Position numbers and translations under genes: made by a program
Shown here: one piece after another, positions 49,754 through 58,236 of the stretch
Layout of the letters: the number at the start of each line of letters is the position of its first letter
How positions within the stretch are numbered: the stretch's first letter is position 1
Notes under the pieces: model-generated
The model's database searches: none
What the model saw: the letters and a program-made list of their open reading frames with translations, nothing else
Told to the model about the DNA's origin: nothing
Assembly: GCF_021397715.1 (NCBI RefSeq)
Contig: NZ_CP090210.1
Coordinates: 23,716-87,715, forward strand
Direction of reading: 5' to 3'
DNA: 64,000 nt
From: Pantoea agglomerans
GTDB lineage: Bacteria; Pseudomonadota; Gammaproteobacteria; Enterobacterales; Enterobacteriaceae

Positions 49754-50986
49754 TCAAACATTTTTTCCGGGAAGGGGTGACGCTTTCTCATCCCGTCTCT
49801 GCACAACAGAGTCGGAATGACGTTGCCAGAGCACCACAGAAATCGCCGTAATGAACAGGGTCAGAATGGCGGAAACTAGCAGCGTGCCGGATATACCGCA
49901 CCGTTCCAGCAGCATGGCATACGCAGACGGAGCCAGTGCCGCGAGAAAAAATCCTGGTGACAACAGTACGCCTGTTTTGCGGGCGTACTGTTGCGGATTA
50001 AACAGCACAAGAGGAAGTACGGCCTTCACGACCGTGTTCAGCCCGTTCACAGCCCCATAGCCCAGAACGAAGAAGGCTGTAGCCACAGGATTAATGTTCC
50101 CTGCAAGGCCGGTCAGAAAACAGAGGGGCAGCAGAATACCGGTAATAAGGTTCAGACGTAGCGCGGAGATTCGTGCACCGGAAGCCACATCCAGCAGACG
50201 GGCACCTACCTGCCCCACTCCCCACAGCATGCCAGCCAGAGCCGGCATGTCATAAACGGCCAGTATCCGGGGAAAATGCGTGGACACCCCAGTGGAGACA
50301 AAGCTAATCAACGCTATCAGCGTGGCATACAACAGACCGCTGATGAGTGCTTTTCTGTCCTCTGGTGTTGCTGTTTCGTCAGCCGAAGGGCCTGATCGCC
50401 CTGTTACGGGAAGTTTTATCCGACGGCCTGCCGGAACGGCGGTCAGAAAAAGCAGGCTCAGCAGTCCCGCACAGCCATAAATGAAGACGGCATGCCGCCA
50501 GTCGGTGACGTGTAACAGCGCCGCGCCGGCAGGCCAGAAGGCGGCCGACGCGAGACCGCCCAGCAGGGTGACCAGAGAGATTGCCCTGCGAGCCTCTGCG
50601 CCTGCGGTTTCCACAAGCAGGGCAAACGCGGCGTCATACAGGGCAAGCCGCATACCCGCTCCTGTCAGGATCCAGACGGCAACCCACGCCAATGTTGAAT
50701 AGGTAAACGCCATCAGAAAACACCCGATGGTTATGGCGAAAGTCCCCGCCATCATCAGCGTGCGCCCGCCGGTACGGGCCATTAGGGGACCGATCAGCGG
50801 TGAAACCAGCCCCATAACAAGCATGGCAACGGTCAGGCCGGAGAATATCACACCGGGAGACCAGCCTGTTTCCGCCATGATGGCGGTTCCGAAGACACCC
50901 GGCATGTAGAACGTAATACCCCAGTTGATAAGCTGCGTCATGCCTATGCAGAAAATGGTGCGGCCTGTCAGATGTCCGGCTGTCAA
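49754..50986 (-). CDS. MFS efflux transporter linked to arsN-like gene
   Basis: 410-aa major facilitator with about 12 membrane helices (LINWGITFYMPGVFG at the start; LMARTGGRTLMMAG as the loop 2-3 motif). Its first bases overlap the acetyltransferase gene by 4, so the two are made together. No arsJ-type GAPDH gene is near, so an ArsJ role is unlikely. Export of arsinothricin or its acetylated form, or of another arsenical, is inferred from the linkage. Confidence 0.8.
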   Translation of the reverse strand: MTAGHLTGRTIFCIGMTQLINWGITFYMPGVFGTAIMAETGWSPGVIFSGLTVAMLVMGLVSPLIGPLMARTGGRTLMMAGTFAITIGCFLMAFTYSTLAWVAVWILTGAGMRLALYDAAFALLVETAGAEARRAISLVTLLGGLASAAFWPAGAALLHVTDWRHAVFIYGCAGLLSLLFLTAVPAGRRIKLPVTGRSGPSADETATPEDRKALISGLLYATLIALISFVSTGVSTHFPRILAVYDMPALAGMLWGVGQVGARLLDVASGARISALRLNLITGILLPLCFLTGLAGNINPVATAFFVLGYGAVNGLNTVVKAVLPLVLFNPQQYARKTGVLLSPGFFLAALAPSAYAMLLERCGISGTLLVSAILTLFITAISVVLWQRHSDSVVQRRDEKASPLPGKNV

Positions 50987-51510
50987 TCTGTGTTATCCGG
51001 AAGCGTGGCGTCGCCCTGCCCGAGCATACGCTGCAGGATAATCGTATCGAGCCAGCGCCCGTGCTTGAATCCTACAGATCTGAGCGTACCGGTGATGCTG
51101 AACCCTGCAGCGCGGTGAAGAGCAAGGGAGGCGGTATTTTCACTGTTTCCCACCACGGCTACGAGCTGACGAAAGCCACGCGCTTCTGCCCATGCTACCG
51201 CACGAGATAACAGCATTTTTCCAATGCCTCGCCCCTGATACGTGGCGTCAATATATACAGAGTCTTCCAGGGTGAAGCGATAGGCGCACCGTTCCCGGTA
51301 AAGAGACAGATAGCAGTACCCCCGGACAATTCCACCCTCAACCGCCACCAACCAGGGCAGACCTGCTGCATGTACTTTTTTCAGTCGGGCTGCCATTTCA
51401 GCCTCACCCGGCGGTTCGGTTTCAAAAGTGGCGGTGCCATGCAATACGTGATAAGCATAAATCTGTTGTATGGCGGGAATATGTCGTTCATCTGCTTCGG
51501 TTATTTCCAT
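50983..51510 (-). CDS. arsN: ArsN-like GNAT acetyltransferase
   Basis: 175-aa acetyltransferase of the phosphinothricin/methionine-sulfoximine type. Acetyl-CoA loop: YIDATYQGRGIGKMLLSRAV; substrate side: HGTATFETEPPGEAEM and HRAAGFSITGTLRSVGFKHG. In ars operons, ArsN1 enzymes acetylate the arsenic-containing antibiotic arsinothricin; position in this ars cluster supports that, but phosphinothricin or sulfoximine could also be substrates. It is divergent from a LysR regulator. Confidence 0.8.
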   Translation of the reverse strand: MEITEADERHIPAIQQIYAYHVLHGTATFETEPPGEAEMAARLKKVHAAGLPWLVAVEGGIVRGYCYLSLYRERCAYRFTLEDSVYIDATYQGRGIGKMLLSRAVAWAEARGFRQLVAVVGNSENTASLALHRAAGFSITGTLRSVGFKHGRWLDTIILQRMLGQGDATLPDNTD

Positions 51511-51608
51511 CAGTACAGCTCCTTTTCCGGCCAGAAACAGAGACTAACCCGGATGAATCATTTCAGACAGGCAGCAGAACTTATCAGCGGCATAAGGAAA
51601 ACTTTGGC

Positions 51609-52517
51609 ATGGCAACCCTGAACCTCGATCATCTGGCTACCTTCAGGCTGGTCATCAGCCGGGGCAGTTTCTCGGGGGCGGCAGAAGTACTCGGCCTGTC
51701 GCAGCCGGCAGTGAGCCTGCAGATAAGACAGCTGGAGCAGATGCTTCAGGTCCGGCTCATTGAGCGAACCAGCCGGGGAGTAAGGCCTACCCCTGCAGGG
51801 ATGACTCTTGCTGAGCACTGCATGAAAATTGATGCTGTGGTAAGTACAGCAGTTGAATCGGTGTCCCTGCATTCAGACGAGATTACCGGCACCGTTACTG
51901 TCGGCACAGGCGCAACAGTCTGTATCCATCTGCTGCCTCCCTTACTGCAGCAACTGCGACAGATCCATCCCTTGCTGAAGGTGGATGTACGCACAGGCAA
52001 TACTTCCGATATTGTGCGGGGAGTGGAGGAAAACAGGATAGATATTGGTCTGGTAACGCTGCCGGCAGCCGGTAAATGCCTGAGCGTCAGCCCGCTGGGT
52101 ACGGATGAGTTTGTTGTCATAATGGAAAAGGATACCTCAGAGCAGAGTGCAAAACCGCTGTCTCCCGATGCCCTTTTGCCACTGCCGCTGATTGTATTTG
52201 AACCCGGAAGCGGGACACGCTCCCTGATTGACGGATGGTTCAGCGATGCAGGGCATACTGTCAGCCCGGTGATGGAGCTTGGCAGTATTGAAGCCATTAA
52301 AAGGATGGTACATGCCGGTCTGGGTTACAGCATTGTTCCCCGAATGTCCGTTGCAAGTCTTGAAGAAAGGCAGGGTCTCAGTCTTTACTCTTTGACGCCC
52401 TCGCTTCACCGGACTCTGGGGACGGTCATGCGTGAAGATCGGATTGTCAGTAGGGGCATAAGTGAAGTACTGAACAGACTAAGTAAGATATTCCTGAATA
52501 AAAATAAAGTTTTTTAA
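51609..52517 (+). CDS. LysR-family regulator
   Basis: 302-aa LysR-type regulator with N-terminal winged helix (LDHLATFRLVISRGSFSGAA; LGLSQPAVSLQIRQLEQML) and a two-lobed effector domain. AAGGA lies 10 bases upstream. It is divergent from the arsN-MFS pair across a 98-bp gap, the usual position for a regulator of that pair. The effector is not known. Confidence 0.88.
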   Translation: MATLNLDHLATFRLVISRGSFSGAAEVLGLSQPAVSLQIRQLEQMLQVRLIERTSRGVRPTPAGMTLAEHCMKIDAVVSTAVESVSLHSDEITGTVTVGTGATVCIHLLPPLLQQLRQIHPLLKVDVRTGNTSDIVRGVEENRIDIGLVTLPAAGKCLSVSPLGTDEFVVIMEKDTSEQSAKPLSPDALLPLPLIVFEPGSGTRSLIDGWFSDAGHTVSPVMELGSIEAIKRMVHAGLGYSIVPRMSVASLEERQGLSLYSLTPSLHRTLGTVMREDRIVSRGISEVLNRLSKIFLNKNKVF

Positions 52518-52662
52518 CATGCCCTGACACAGAAAGCCCCGATAGCTGTTTATTTTACGAGCTGTCGTTCCGCTATAAATTCAAATAAATCAATGGTCCG
52601 TTATTTTAATGATATTTGTGTCGCCCCATGCTTCTTGCTTCGTCCGTAAAGCCAGACAATAC

Positions 52663-52682
52663 TACTGTAAATAAATACAGCA
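52663..52682 (+). promoter_or_regulatory. LexA box upstream of umuD copy 2
   Basis: CTGT-AAATAAAT-ACAG (52665-52680), 22 bases before the umuD2 start, the same spacing as in copy 1. About 130 bases upstream are also alike in both copies, with clear divergence. Confidence 0.9.
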
Positions 52683-52702
52683 TTTTGACAGGGATTTTTG
52701 CT

Positions 52703-53143
52703 ATGTTTCACGCCTTTGAGTTGATGCACCCGACGGATAATCCGCCGCCCAGCTACAGGCCCCTTTTCCTGGAACGCGTACCCTGCGGGTTTCCCTCTCC
52801 CTGCCAGGACTATGCGGAGCAGGAACTCGACTTAAACGAATATCTGATAGCCCACAGGGCAAGCACCTTCTTCCTGCGCGCACAGGGCAACAGCATGCAG
52901 GACATAGGACTTTACGACGGCGACCTGCTGATAGTCGATCGGGCACTCAGGCCTGAGCACGGCGACGTGGTTATCGCCGTGCTGTACGGCGAATTTACGG
53001 TCAAGCGCCTTCTTATTACCCAGAAAGGGCCGGTATTGCAGCCGATGAATCCCGCCTATCCTGTTATTATCCCAGACCCGGATACCCTGGAAATTTTCGG
53101 CGTAGTGGCGCACTTCGTGCACACTCCGCGCCAGAGAAACTGA
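52703..53143 (+). CDS. umuD: UmuD-like protein, copy 2
   Basis: 146 aa, very similar to copy 1 (differences such as FHAF for FNAF, ALRPEHGD for SLTPEHND). Cleavage site CG, catalytic Ser and Lys are kept (VPCGFPS; GNSMQ; FTVKRLL). It is carried inside the 16.4-kb element. Its umuC partner is broken twice over. Confidence 0.92.
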   Translation: MFHAFELMHPTDNPPPSYRPLFLERVPCGFPSPCQDYAEQELDLNEYLIAHRASTFFLRAQGNSMQDIGLYDGDLLIVDRALRPEHGDVVIAVLYGEFTVKRLLITQKGPVLQPMNPAYPVIIPDPDTLEIFGVVAHFVHTPRQRN

Positions 53144-53184
53144 TATGTGCGGGTTATCTACACACGGCGGAGATCATGATGTCC

Positions 53185-53285
53185 ATGTTCGGCCTGGCTG
53201 ACGTTAATTCATTCTATGCCAGCTGCGAGACGCTGTTCCGCCCGGACCTGCGTGGCAGCCCTGTGCTAGTGCTCAGCAACAACGA
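53185..53285 (+). pseudogene. umuC: umuC copy 2, N-terminal fragment
   Basis: MFGLADVNSFYASCETLFRP then LVLSNN: the first 33 residues of UmuC. In-frame ATGs at 53176 and 53179 are alternative starts. The frame is lost at 53285/53286, where foreign sequence begins; the rest of the gene resumes at 54418. Confidence 0.88.
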
Positions 53286-53550
53286 TCTGAGTGGTGAGAA
53301 ACGTTAGTTAATTTGATGCTGTTCATGTCAGCAGCTCTGGAGTGTTGTTTAGTCTGCTATGAGCGAAAAGCGGACATTTGTAATGTATGCGCTACAGGAC
53401 AGTTTCATCCAGCCCGCCGCATTAGCCGCCCTGCCGGACGGTTACCTATCAGCTGTCTTAAGAAGATTGTTCATCTTATTATGAATGTCAGCACTGACCC
53501 GGGTCAGGTTCGCACCTGAGATTCCGGCCCCTGTTTTGATATAACAGCAG
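53286..53550. mobile_element. Left remnant of an unidentified insertion in umuC2
   Basis: Foreign sequence starting TCTGAGTGGTGAGAAAC after ACAACGA of umuC. The right remnant (54319-54412) ends with the inverse of ATCTGAATGAAAC, followed by ACAACGA again. The similar ends and the 7-bp repeat suggest an insertion element with a target duplication, most of whose body has been lost next to IS1. No transposase gene remains. Confidence 0.55.
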
Positions 53551-53605
53551 GGTGATGCTGCCAACTTACTGATTTAGTGTATGATGGTGTTTTTGAGGTG
53601 CTCCA

Positions 53606-53881
53606 GTGGCTTCTGTTTCTATCACCTGTCCCTCCTGTTCAGCTACTGACGGGGTGGTGCGTAACGGCAAAAGCACTGCCGGACATCAGCGCTATCTCTG
53701 CTCTCACTGCCGTAAAACATGGCAACTGCAGTTCACTTACACCGCTTCTCAACCCGGTACGCACCAGAAAATCATTGATATGGCCATGAATGGCGTTGGA
53801 TGCCGGGCAACCGCCCGCATTATGGGCGTTGGCCTCAACACGATTTTACGTCACTTAAAAAACTCAGGCCGCAGTCGGTAA
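53606..53881 (+). CDS. insA: IS1 InsA
   Basis: 91-aa zinc-finger/HTH protein (ITCPSCSATDGVVRNGKSTA; RYLCSHCRKTWQ). Acts as repressor alone; a -1 shift at AAAAAAC (53857-53863) makes the InsAB' transposase. Confidence 0.97.
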   Translation: MASVSITCPSCSATDGVVRNGKSTAGHQRYLCSHCRKTWQLQFTYTASQPGTHQKIIDMAMNGVGCRATARIMGVGLNTILRHLKNSGRSR

Positions 53882-54303
53882 CCTCGCGCATACAGCCGGG
53901 CAGTGACGTCATCGTCTGCGCGGAAATGGACGAACAGTGGGGCTACGTCGGGGCTAAATCGCGCCAGCGCTGGCTGTTTTACGCGTATGACAGGCTCCGG
54001 AAGACGGTTGTTGCGCACGTATTCGGTGAACGCACTATGGCGACGCTGGGGCGTCTTATGAGCCTGCTGTCACCCTTTGACGTGGTGATATGGATGACGG
54101 ATGGCTGGCCGCTGTATGAATCCCGCCTGAAGGGAAAGCTGCACGTAATCAGCAAGCGATATACGCAGCGAATTGAGCGGCATAACCTGAATCTGAGGCA
54201 GCACCTGGCACGGCTGGGACGGAAGTCGCTGTCGTTCTCAAAATCGGTGGAGCTGCATGACAAAGTCATCGGGCATTATCTGAACATAAAACACTATCAA
54301 TAA
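53800..54303 (+). CDS. insB: IS1 InsB
   Basis: 167-aa frame with the DDE catalytic domain of IS1 transposase (EMDEQWGYVGAKSRQRWLFY; VIWMTDGWPLYESRLKG). Normally produced as the InsAB' fusion by frameshift. Intact. Confidence 0.96.
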   Translation: MPGNRPHYGRWPQHDFTSLKKLRPQSVTSRIQPGSDVIVCAEMDEQWGYVGAKSRQRWLFYAYDRLRKTVVAHVFGERTMATLGRLMSLLSPFDVVIWMTDGWPLYESRLKGKLHVISKRYTQRIERHNLNLRQHLARLGRKSLSFSKSVELHDKVIGHYLNIKHYQ

Positions 54304-54318
54304 GTTGGAGTCATTACC

Positions 54319-54412
54319 AGCCACCGATACAAAACACATAGTAAAAGTTAGTAGTTAAATTCCTATTAAAATAAATAAGTTATTAATGACTAATTGTTAG
54401 TTTCATTCAGAT
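54319..54412. mobile_element. Right remnant of the insertion in umuC2
   Basis: AT-rich 94 bp between IS1 and the resumption of umuC. Ends TTCATTCAGAT then ACAACGA, matching the left remnant in its inverted terminal bases and flanking repeat. Confidence 0.5.
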
Positions 54413-54417
54413 ACAAC

Positions 54418-55593
54418 GACGGATGCGTCATTGCACGCTCCGCTGGCGCAAAAGCGCTTGGCATCAAAATGGGTGCGCCATGGTTTCAGGTAAAAACACA
54501 GGATTATCCGGAAAAGGTGCACGTGTTCAGCTCCAATTACGCGCTTTATCACAGCCTCAGCCAGAGAGTAATGACCGCGCTTGAGGAGATAACGCCACGC
54601 GTCGAGCAGTACAGCATTTATGAGATGTTTCTGGATCTCACCGGTATTGACGGCTGTGAGGACTTCGAAACTTTTGGCCGTCGCCTGCGTGCGCATGTGT
54701 TTACCACAACGGGTCTCACCGTCGGTATCGGCATGGGGCCGACCAAAACACTGGCAAAATCGGCCCAGTGGGCGGGCAAGGAGTGGAAGCAGTTTCGCGG
54801 CGTACTGGCGCTTACGCCAGGTAATCCGAAACGTACTGAAACCCTGCTGGCTAACCAGCCCGTTGAGGAAATATGGGGCGTGGGACGGCGTATCGGTAAA
54901 CGACTCAACCTTATGGGCATCGAAACTGCTCTGCAGCTATCACGGGCGCGTCCGAAATTCATTCGAGATAACTTTTCCGTGGTGCTGGAGCGCACCGTAC
55001 GCGAGCTGAACGGTGAATCATGTATTCCGCTCGAAGAGCTGCCACCGGCAAAACAGCAGATTGTCTGTAGCCGCAGCTTCGGCGAGCGAATTACCTCAAA
55101 AGTCGCTATGCAGCAGGCGCTGTGTCAGTACGCTGCGCGCGCAGCGGAAAAACTGCGCGGGGAACGTCAGTACTGTCGCAACATCGGCGTATTTATCCGG
55201 ACGTCGCCACACGCAAACGGTGAGGTTTTTTACGGGAACAGCGCCGGTGAGAAACTGACGCTGCCAACACAGGACACGCGTGACATTATTGAATCTGCGA
55301 TGCGATCACTTGACCGTATCTGGCTTGAGGGTCGAAGGTACATGAAAGCAGGTATCATGCTTGATAACTTCACTCCAAACGGTATAAGCCAGCTCAATCT
55401 GTTTGAAGATAACCAGCCGCGGGCCAACAGCGCACAGCTGATGAAGGTACTGGATGATATCAACCAGTCCGGAATGGGAAATGTATGGTTTGCGGGCCAG
55501 GGCATTAATACCGAATGGAAAATGAAACGTGAAATGCTAAGCCCTGCCTGGACCACGCGCTGGTCTGACATACCTAAAGCGCGCGTGCTTTGA
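54418..55593 (+). pseudogene. umuC: umuC copy 2, C-terminal fragment with mutated active site
   Basis: 391 residues of UmuC from DGCVIARSAGAKALGIKMGA to the end IPKARVL. The catalytic motif reads QYSIYEMFLDL where Y-family polymerases have S-(I/V)-D-E: the first acidic residue is Tyr. The thumb and little-finger parts (TVGIGMGPTKTLAKSAQWAG; VLERTVRELNGESC) are intact. With its N-terminus cut off by the insertion the gene cannot make active polymerase. Confidence 0.9.
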
Positions 55594-55635
55594 GTCGGTT
55601 ACTAATTAAGCTGTTGAAATTGTATTCCACATAAA

Positions 55636-56680
55636 CCACTCAATGAGCACGAGGGTGATGTCCTGCATCGAGGAAGTTGTGCCGCGTCTGGAGGTATATT
55701 CAGTGGATGAGGGGTTCTGCGACTGCCGCGGCATGGAAATGGCCATGCCCTATGAGGATTTTGGCCGCATGATCCGCAACCATGTCAAAACCTGCACCGG
55801 GCTGACTGTCGGCGTCGGCCTGGGGCCGACGAAGACGCTGGCGAAGTCAGCGCAGTGGGCCGGAAAGGAATGGCCGCAGTTTCGCGGGGTGCTGGCGCTC
55901 ACGCCGGGCAACCCCAGGCGGACAGAGACGCTGCTTTCACGCCAGCCCGTGGGTGAACTCTGGGGCGTAGGCTCCAGGCTTGAAAAGCGCCTGCAGCTGC
56001 TTGGCGTGACAACTGCGCTCGATCTGGCCCGCTCCTCCCCAACCTTTATCCGTAAAAATTTTGGCGTTGTGCTGGAGCGTACTGTACGCGAGCTTAACGG
56101 CGAGTCCTGTATCCCGATGGAGGATGCCCCGCCGCCAAAGCAGCAGATTGTCGTGAGCCGCAGCTTCGGCGAGCGCATCACGGAATATGACGCGATGCGA
56201 CAATCCGTCTGCGCGTATGCTGAACGCGTGGCGGAAAAGCTTCGTGAGGATCGGCAGTTCTGTCACCACATCTCCGTGTTTATCCGCACCTCCCCTTTCG
56301 ACACCGGACAGCCTGGCTACGGCAACACAGCGTTTGTGAAACTGCGCGTAGGCACGCAGGACACGCGCAACATCATCGAGGCGGCGGTGAAATCCCTGGA
56401 CGCGATCTGGCGCCCGGGTTTTCGCTATGCGAAAGCCGGCATCATGTTGAGTGAGCTGCGGCCAAACGGCGTGGCGCAGCTTAACCTGTTTGACGATGAA
56501 GTGCCGCGCGCCGGCAGTGAAGCGCTGATGAGCCTGATGGATTCGATGAACCGCTCCGGGCGCTACAGCATAGGCTTTGCGGGGAAAGGTATCGACCCTG
56601 ACTGGAAGATGAAGCGGGAGATGCTGAGTAAAGCATGGACGACAAACTGGAAAGAATTACCGATCGCAAAATTAATCTGA
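55636..56680 (+). pseudogene. umuC: umuC copy 1, C-terminal fragment
   Basis: Continues copy 1 after the insertion: (Y)HSMSTRVMSCIEEVVPRLEV, then the intact catalytic motif VYSVDEGFCD and LTVGVGLGPTKTLAKSAQWA, through to the end LPIAKLI. An ATG at 55643 could start a 345-aa product without the N-terminal catalytic aspartate. Clean excision of the 16.4-kb element would restore a complete gene. Confidence 0.92.
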
Positions 56681-56704
56681 CATCCAGCTGCAGGGCTGCT
56701 TACA

Positions 56705-56876
56705 ACGCGTTATTGTATATACAAATATATATATAAAAGCCTGAGAACAATCAGCATATTCATAACCCATCAATACAATAATGCCTATACAAATGTATAG
56801 GCATTACGCTCTAATTATGTATATACAAAAGCATATTCATACGTATATGCATTAAGCTTGTATTATGTAAATACAA
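56705..56876. repeat. AT-rich repeats on the downstream side of parA (parS-like)
   Basis: Several TGTATATACAAA-like units (about 56710, 56817) plus the perfect inverted repeat TGCCTATAC-AAAT-GTATAGGCA (56781-56802). Related units lie upstream of parA (57921-58072). They probably bind the small partner protein and act as a centromere. Confidence 0.55.
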
Positions 56877-56877
56877 A

Positions 56878-57129
56878 TCAAGTGTTTTCAACGAGAAGCT
56901 GAGCCAGCTTATCGATCAACTTATCATCTTCTATATAGCAGGCGGCCCGGACTACACGCGATCGCGTTATGTTTTTGTTAGGCAGCCTTTCCTGTATTCT
57001 TTCAACAAGAATGGATAGCGCATCGTCATCCAGGCCAGTAAGGCGAAGGTTCATCTGCTTTCCGGTTGTGATATTTCTGCGTTCAGTAACGCGCGTAACC
57101 CCTTTCGCTATACGATCACTTCTTGCCAC
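56878..57129 (-). CDS. Small ribbon-helix-helix-like partition partner
   Basis: 83-aa basic protein starting at GTG (GTGGCAAGAAGTGATCG), giving MARSDRIAKGVTRVTERRNI, then KQMNLRLTGLDDDALSILVE (ribbon-helix-helix-like strand and helix). The start overlaps the end of parA by 14 bases, a standard par operon arrangement. Expected to bind the flanking repeats and regulate the operon. A longer frame with ATG at 57198 lies inside parA and is less likely. Confidence 0.72.
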   Translation of the reverse strand: MARSDRIAKGVTRVTERRNITTGKQMNLRLTGLDDDALSILVERIQERLPNKNITRSRVVRAACYIEDDKLIDKLAQLLVENT

Positions 57130-57910
57130 TTGCGGCCTCCTCAATCTGCTGCAGCAACTCCTGCGTGAAGGCTTTGTAATCCCGGTAAGGGCGTTCATTT
57201 CTGGCGAACATCATAACGGGACGATGCACCTCAGTAGCTTGTTTGAAAAGCTCACTCTGCCGTATTTCAGTATTCGCAACTTTATAGCCCGCTTCACTGA
57301 TATATCCATCAATGGCTTTTTTCATTTTAGAGTGAGACTCGTTAACTTTTGTCTTTACAAGTGTATATACAAAATCGTCATTACGCCTTACCTCACGAAC
57401 AACCTGAAACAGGTCATCAATGCCTTTTACTGCCCTGCGATCCATATCGACCGGCACAACAATTTTATCTGTTATCAGTAGCGCGTTTTCGATGCTGAGA
57501 TCGATGGCTGGCCGCAGGTCAATCAGGATAAAGTCATAAACGTTTTTGAGTCTTGCCAGGCCTTCATCCAGAATATTGAGCCGGTGACGGAAACGTTCGG
57601 CGCTGCGTGCTTCAACTGCGAGGGTTATATCGGCGGGGATAACATCCAGGTTAGGAATGACGGTTTCCCCGTCGAGGGCGGTATAAACGAGTTTATTGGT
57701 GTCGAACTTAGGGTCTTCAAAAAGATCGGTGATTGTATAGTCTTCGTCACCGCGTCCCACGTCGTCACTCAGGTTTCCCTGGTGGTCCAGATCAACCAGT
57801 AAGGTCTTATAGCCAGCTGAAGCCAGCGCGCATCCAACCGCAATACAGCTTGTCGTTTTGGCAACACCGCCTTTGCTGTTCGCAAAAGAAATAATGTAGG
57901 GCTTCTTCAT
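57116..57910 (-). CDS. parA: ParA-family partition ATPase
   Basis: 264-aa Walker-type ATPase for plasmid segregation. Deviant Walker A SKGGVAKTT (about residues 12-20), TLLVDLDHQGNLSDDVG (motif with Asp), and FILIDLRPAIDLSIENAL as Walker B. It lacks the long N-terminal HTH of type Ia ParA, so it is type Ib or similar. With its partner and repeats on both sides it forms the partition locus. Confidence 0.92.
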   Translation of the reverse strand: MKKPYIISFANSKGGVAKTTSCIAVGCALASAGYKTLLVDLDHQGNLSDDVGRGDEDYTITDLFEDPKFDTNKLVYTALDGETVIPNLDVIPADITLAVEARSAERFRHRLNILDEGLARLKNVYDFILIDLRPAIDLSIENALLITDKIVVPVDMDRRAVKGIDDLFQVVREVRRNDDFVYTLVKTKVNESHSKMKKAIDGYISEAGYKVANTEIRQSELFKQATEVHRPVMMFARNERPYRDYKAFTQELLQQIEEAASGKK

Positions 57911-57914
57911 TTCA

Positions 57915-58075
57915 CACCGCCATGTATATACAAAGGTATATGCATACTACATGCATTCTGCACCATGTCAATGTATACACATAAGCATATACATAGCTGC
58001 TTATAAATCATTGCCGGGCACGACACGTTACCTCCCAAAAAATCAATTAAGTATATACTTATGTATATACATATT
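57915..58075. repeat. AT-rich repeats upstream of parA (operator/centromere)
   Basis: ATGTATATACAAAGGTATATGCAT (split over 57921-57945), ATGTATACACATAAGCATATACAT (57970-57993) and AAGTATATACTTATGTATATACAT (58048-58072) are near-palindromic units of TGTATAYACA/GTATATRC type. The parA promoter must lie within them, so they likely combine operator and centromere roles. Confidence 0.55.
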
Positions 58076-58236
58076 TTTTTTTAAATTGCTGAATTACCTA
58101 ATCTTAACTGCTTAACAGTGGTACATAGATTTAGTGGCTTTAGAAGAGAAGGGCAGGGGACGGGCAAGTTTAGTTTGTAAAAATCGCAGGTCTTGTCATG
58201 ATACCCGGCACTACGTTTAAGGAGGCGATATCGCTC

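Larger units (their letters stand above)
53551..54318 (+). mobile_element. IS1 (768 bp)
   Basis: Complete IS1: left end GGTGATGCTGCCAACTTACT, right end ...AGTTGGAGTCATTACC, exactly 768 bp. Flanks differ (TAACAGCAG left, AGCCACCGA right), so the usual target duplication is missing; IS1-mediated deletion of adjacent DNA would explain this and the loss of the host element body. Confidence 0.97.
39251..55635. mobile_element. 16.4-kb tyrosine-recombinase transposon in umuC
   Basis: Precise insertion in umuC copy 1, defined by the exact restoration of the reading frame when it is removed; no target duplication is evident. The outer ends are related inverted sequences (left TTAAGTGGAATGCAAC, right read inward TTTATGTGGAATACAATT). 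Two overlapping tyrosine recombinase genes lie at the left end, as tnpA/tnpB do in Tn554-type elements, which also insert at fixed sites without duplications. Cargo: DUF305, cadA/cadR, two ars gene sets and a second umuDC. Family name is by layout, not by search. Confidence 0.75.

Noticed and set aside
49754..50986. ArsJ (exporter of 1-arseno-3-phosphoglycerate)
   Set aside because: ArsJ is normally paired with a GAPDH gene; none is present, and the gene overlaps an acetyltransferase.
53313..53519. 68-codon frame next to IS1
   Set aside because: Lies in the insertion remnant, no ribosome-binding site, and no transposase motifs.
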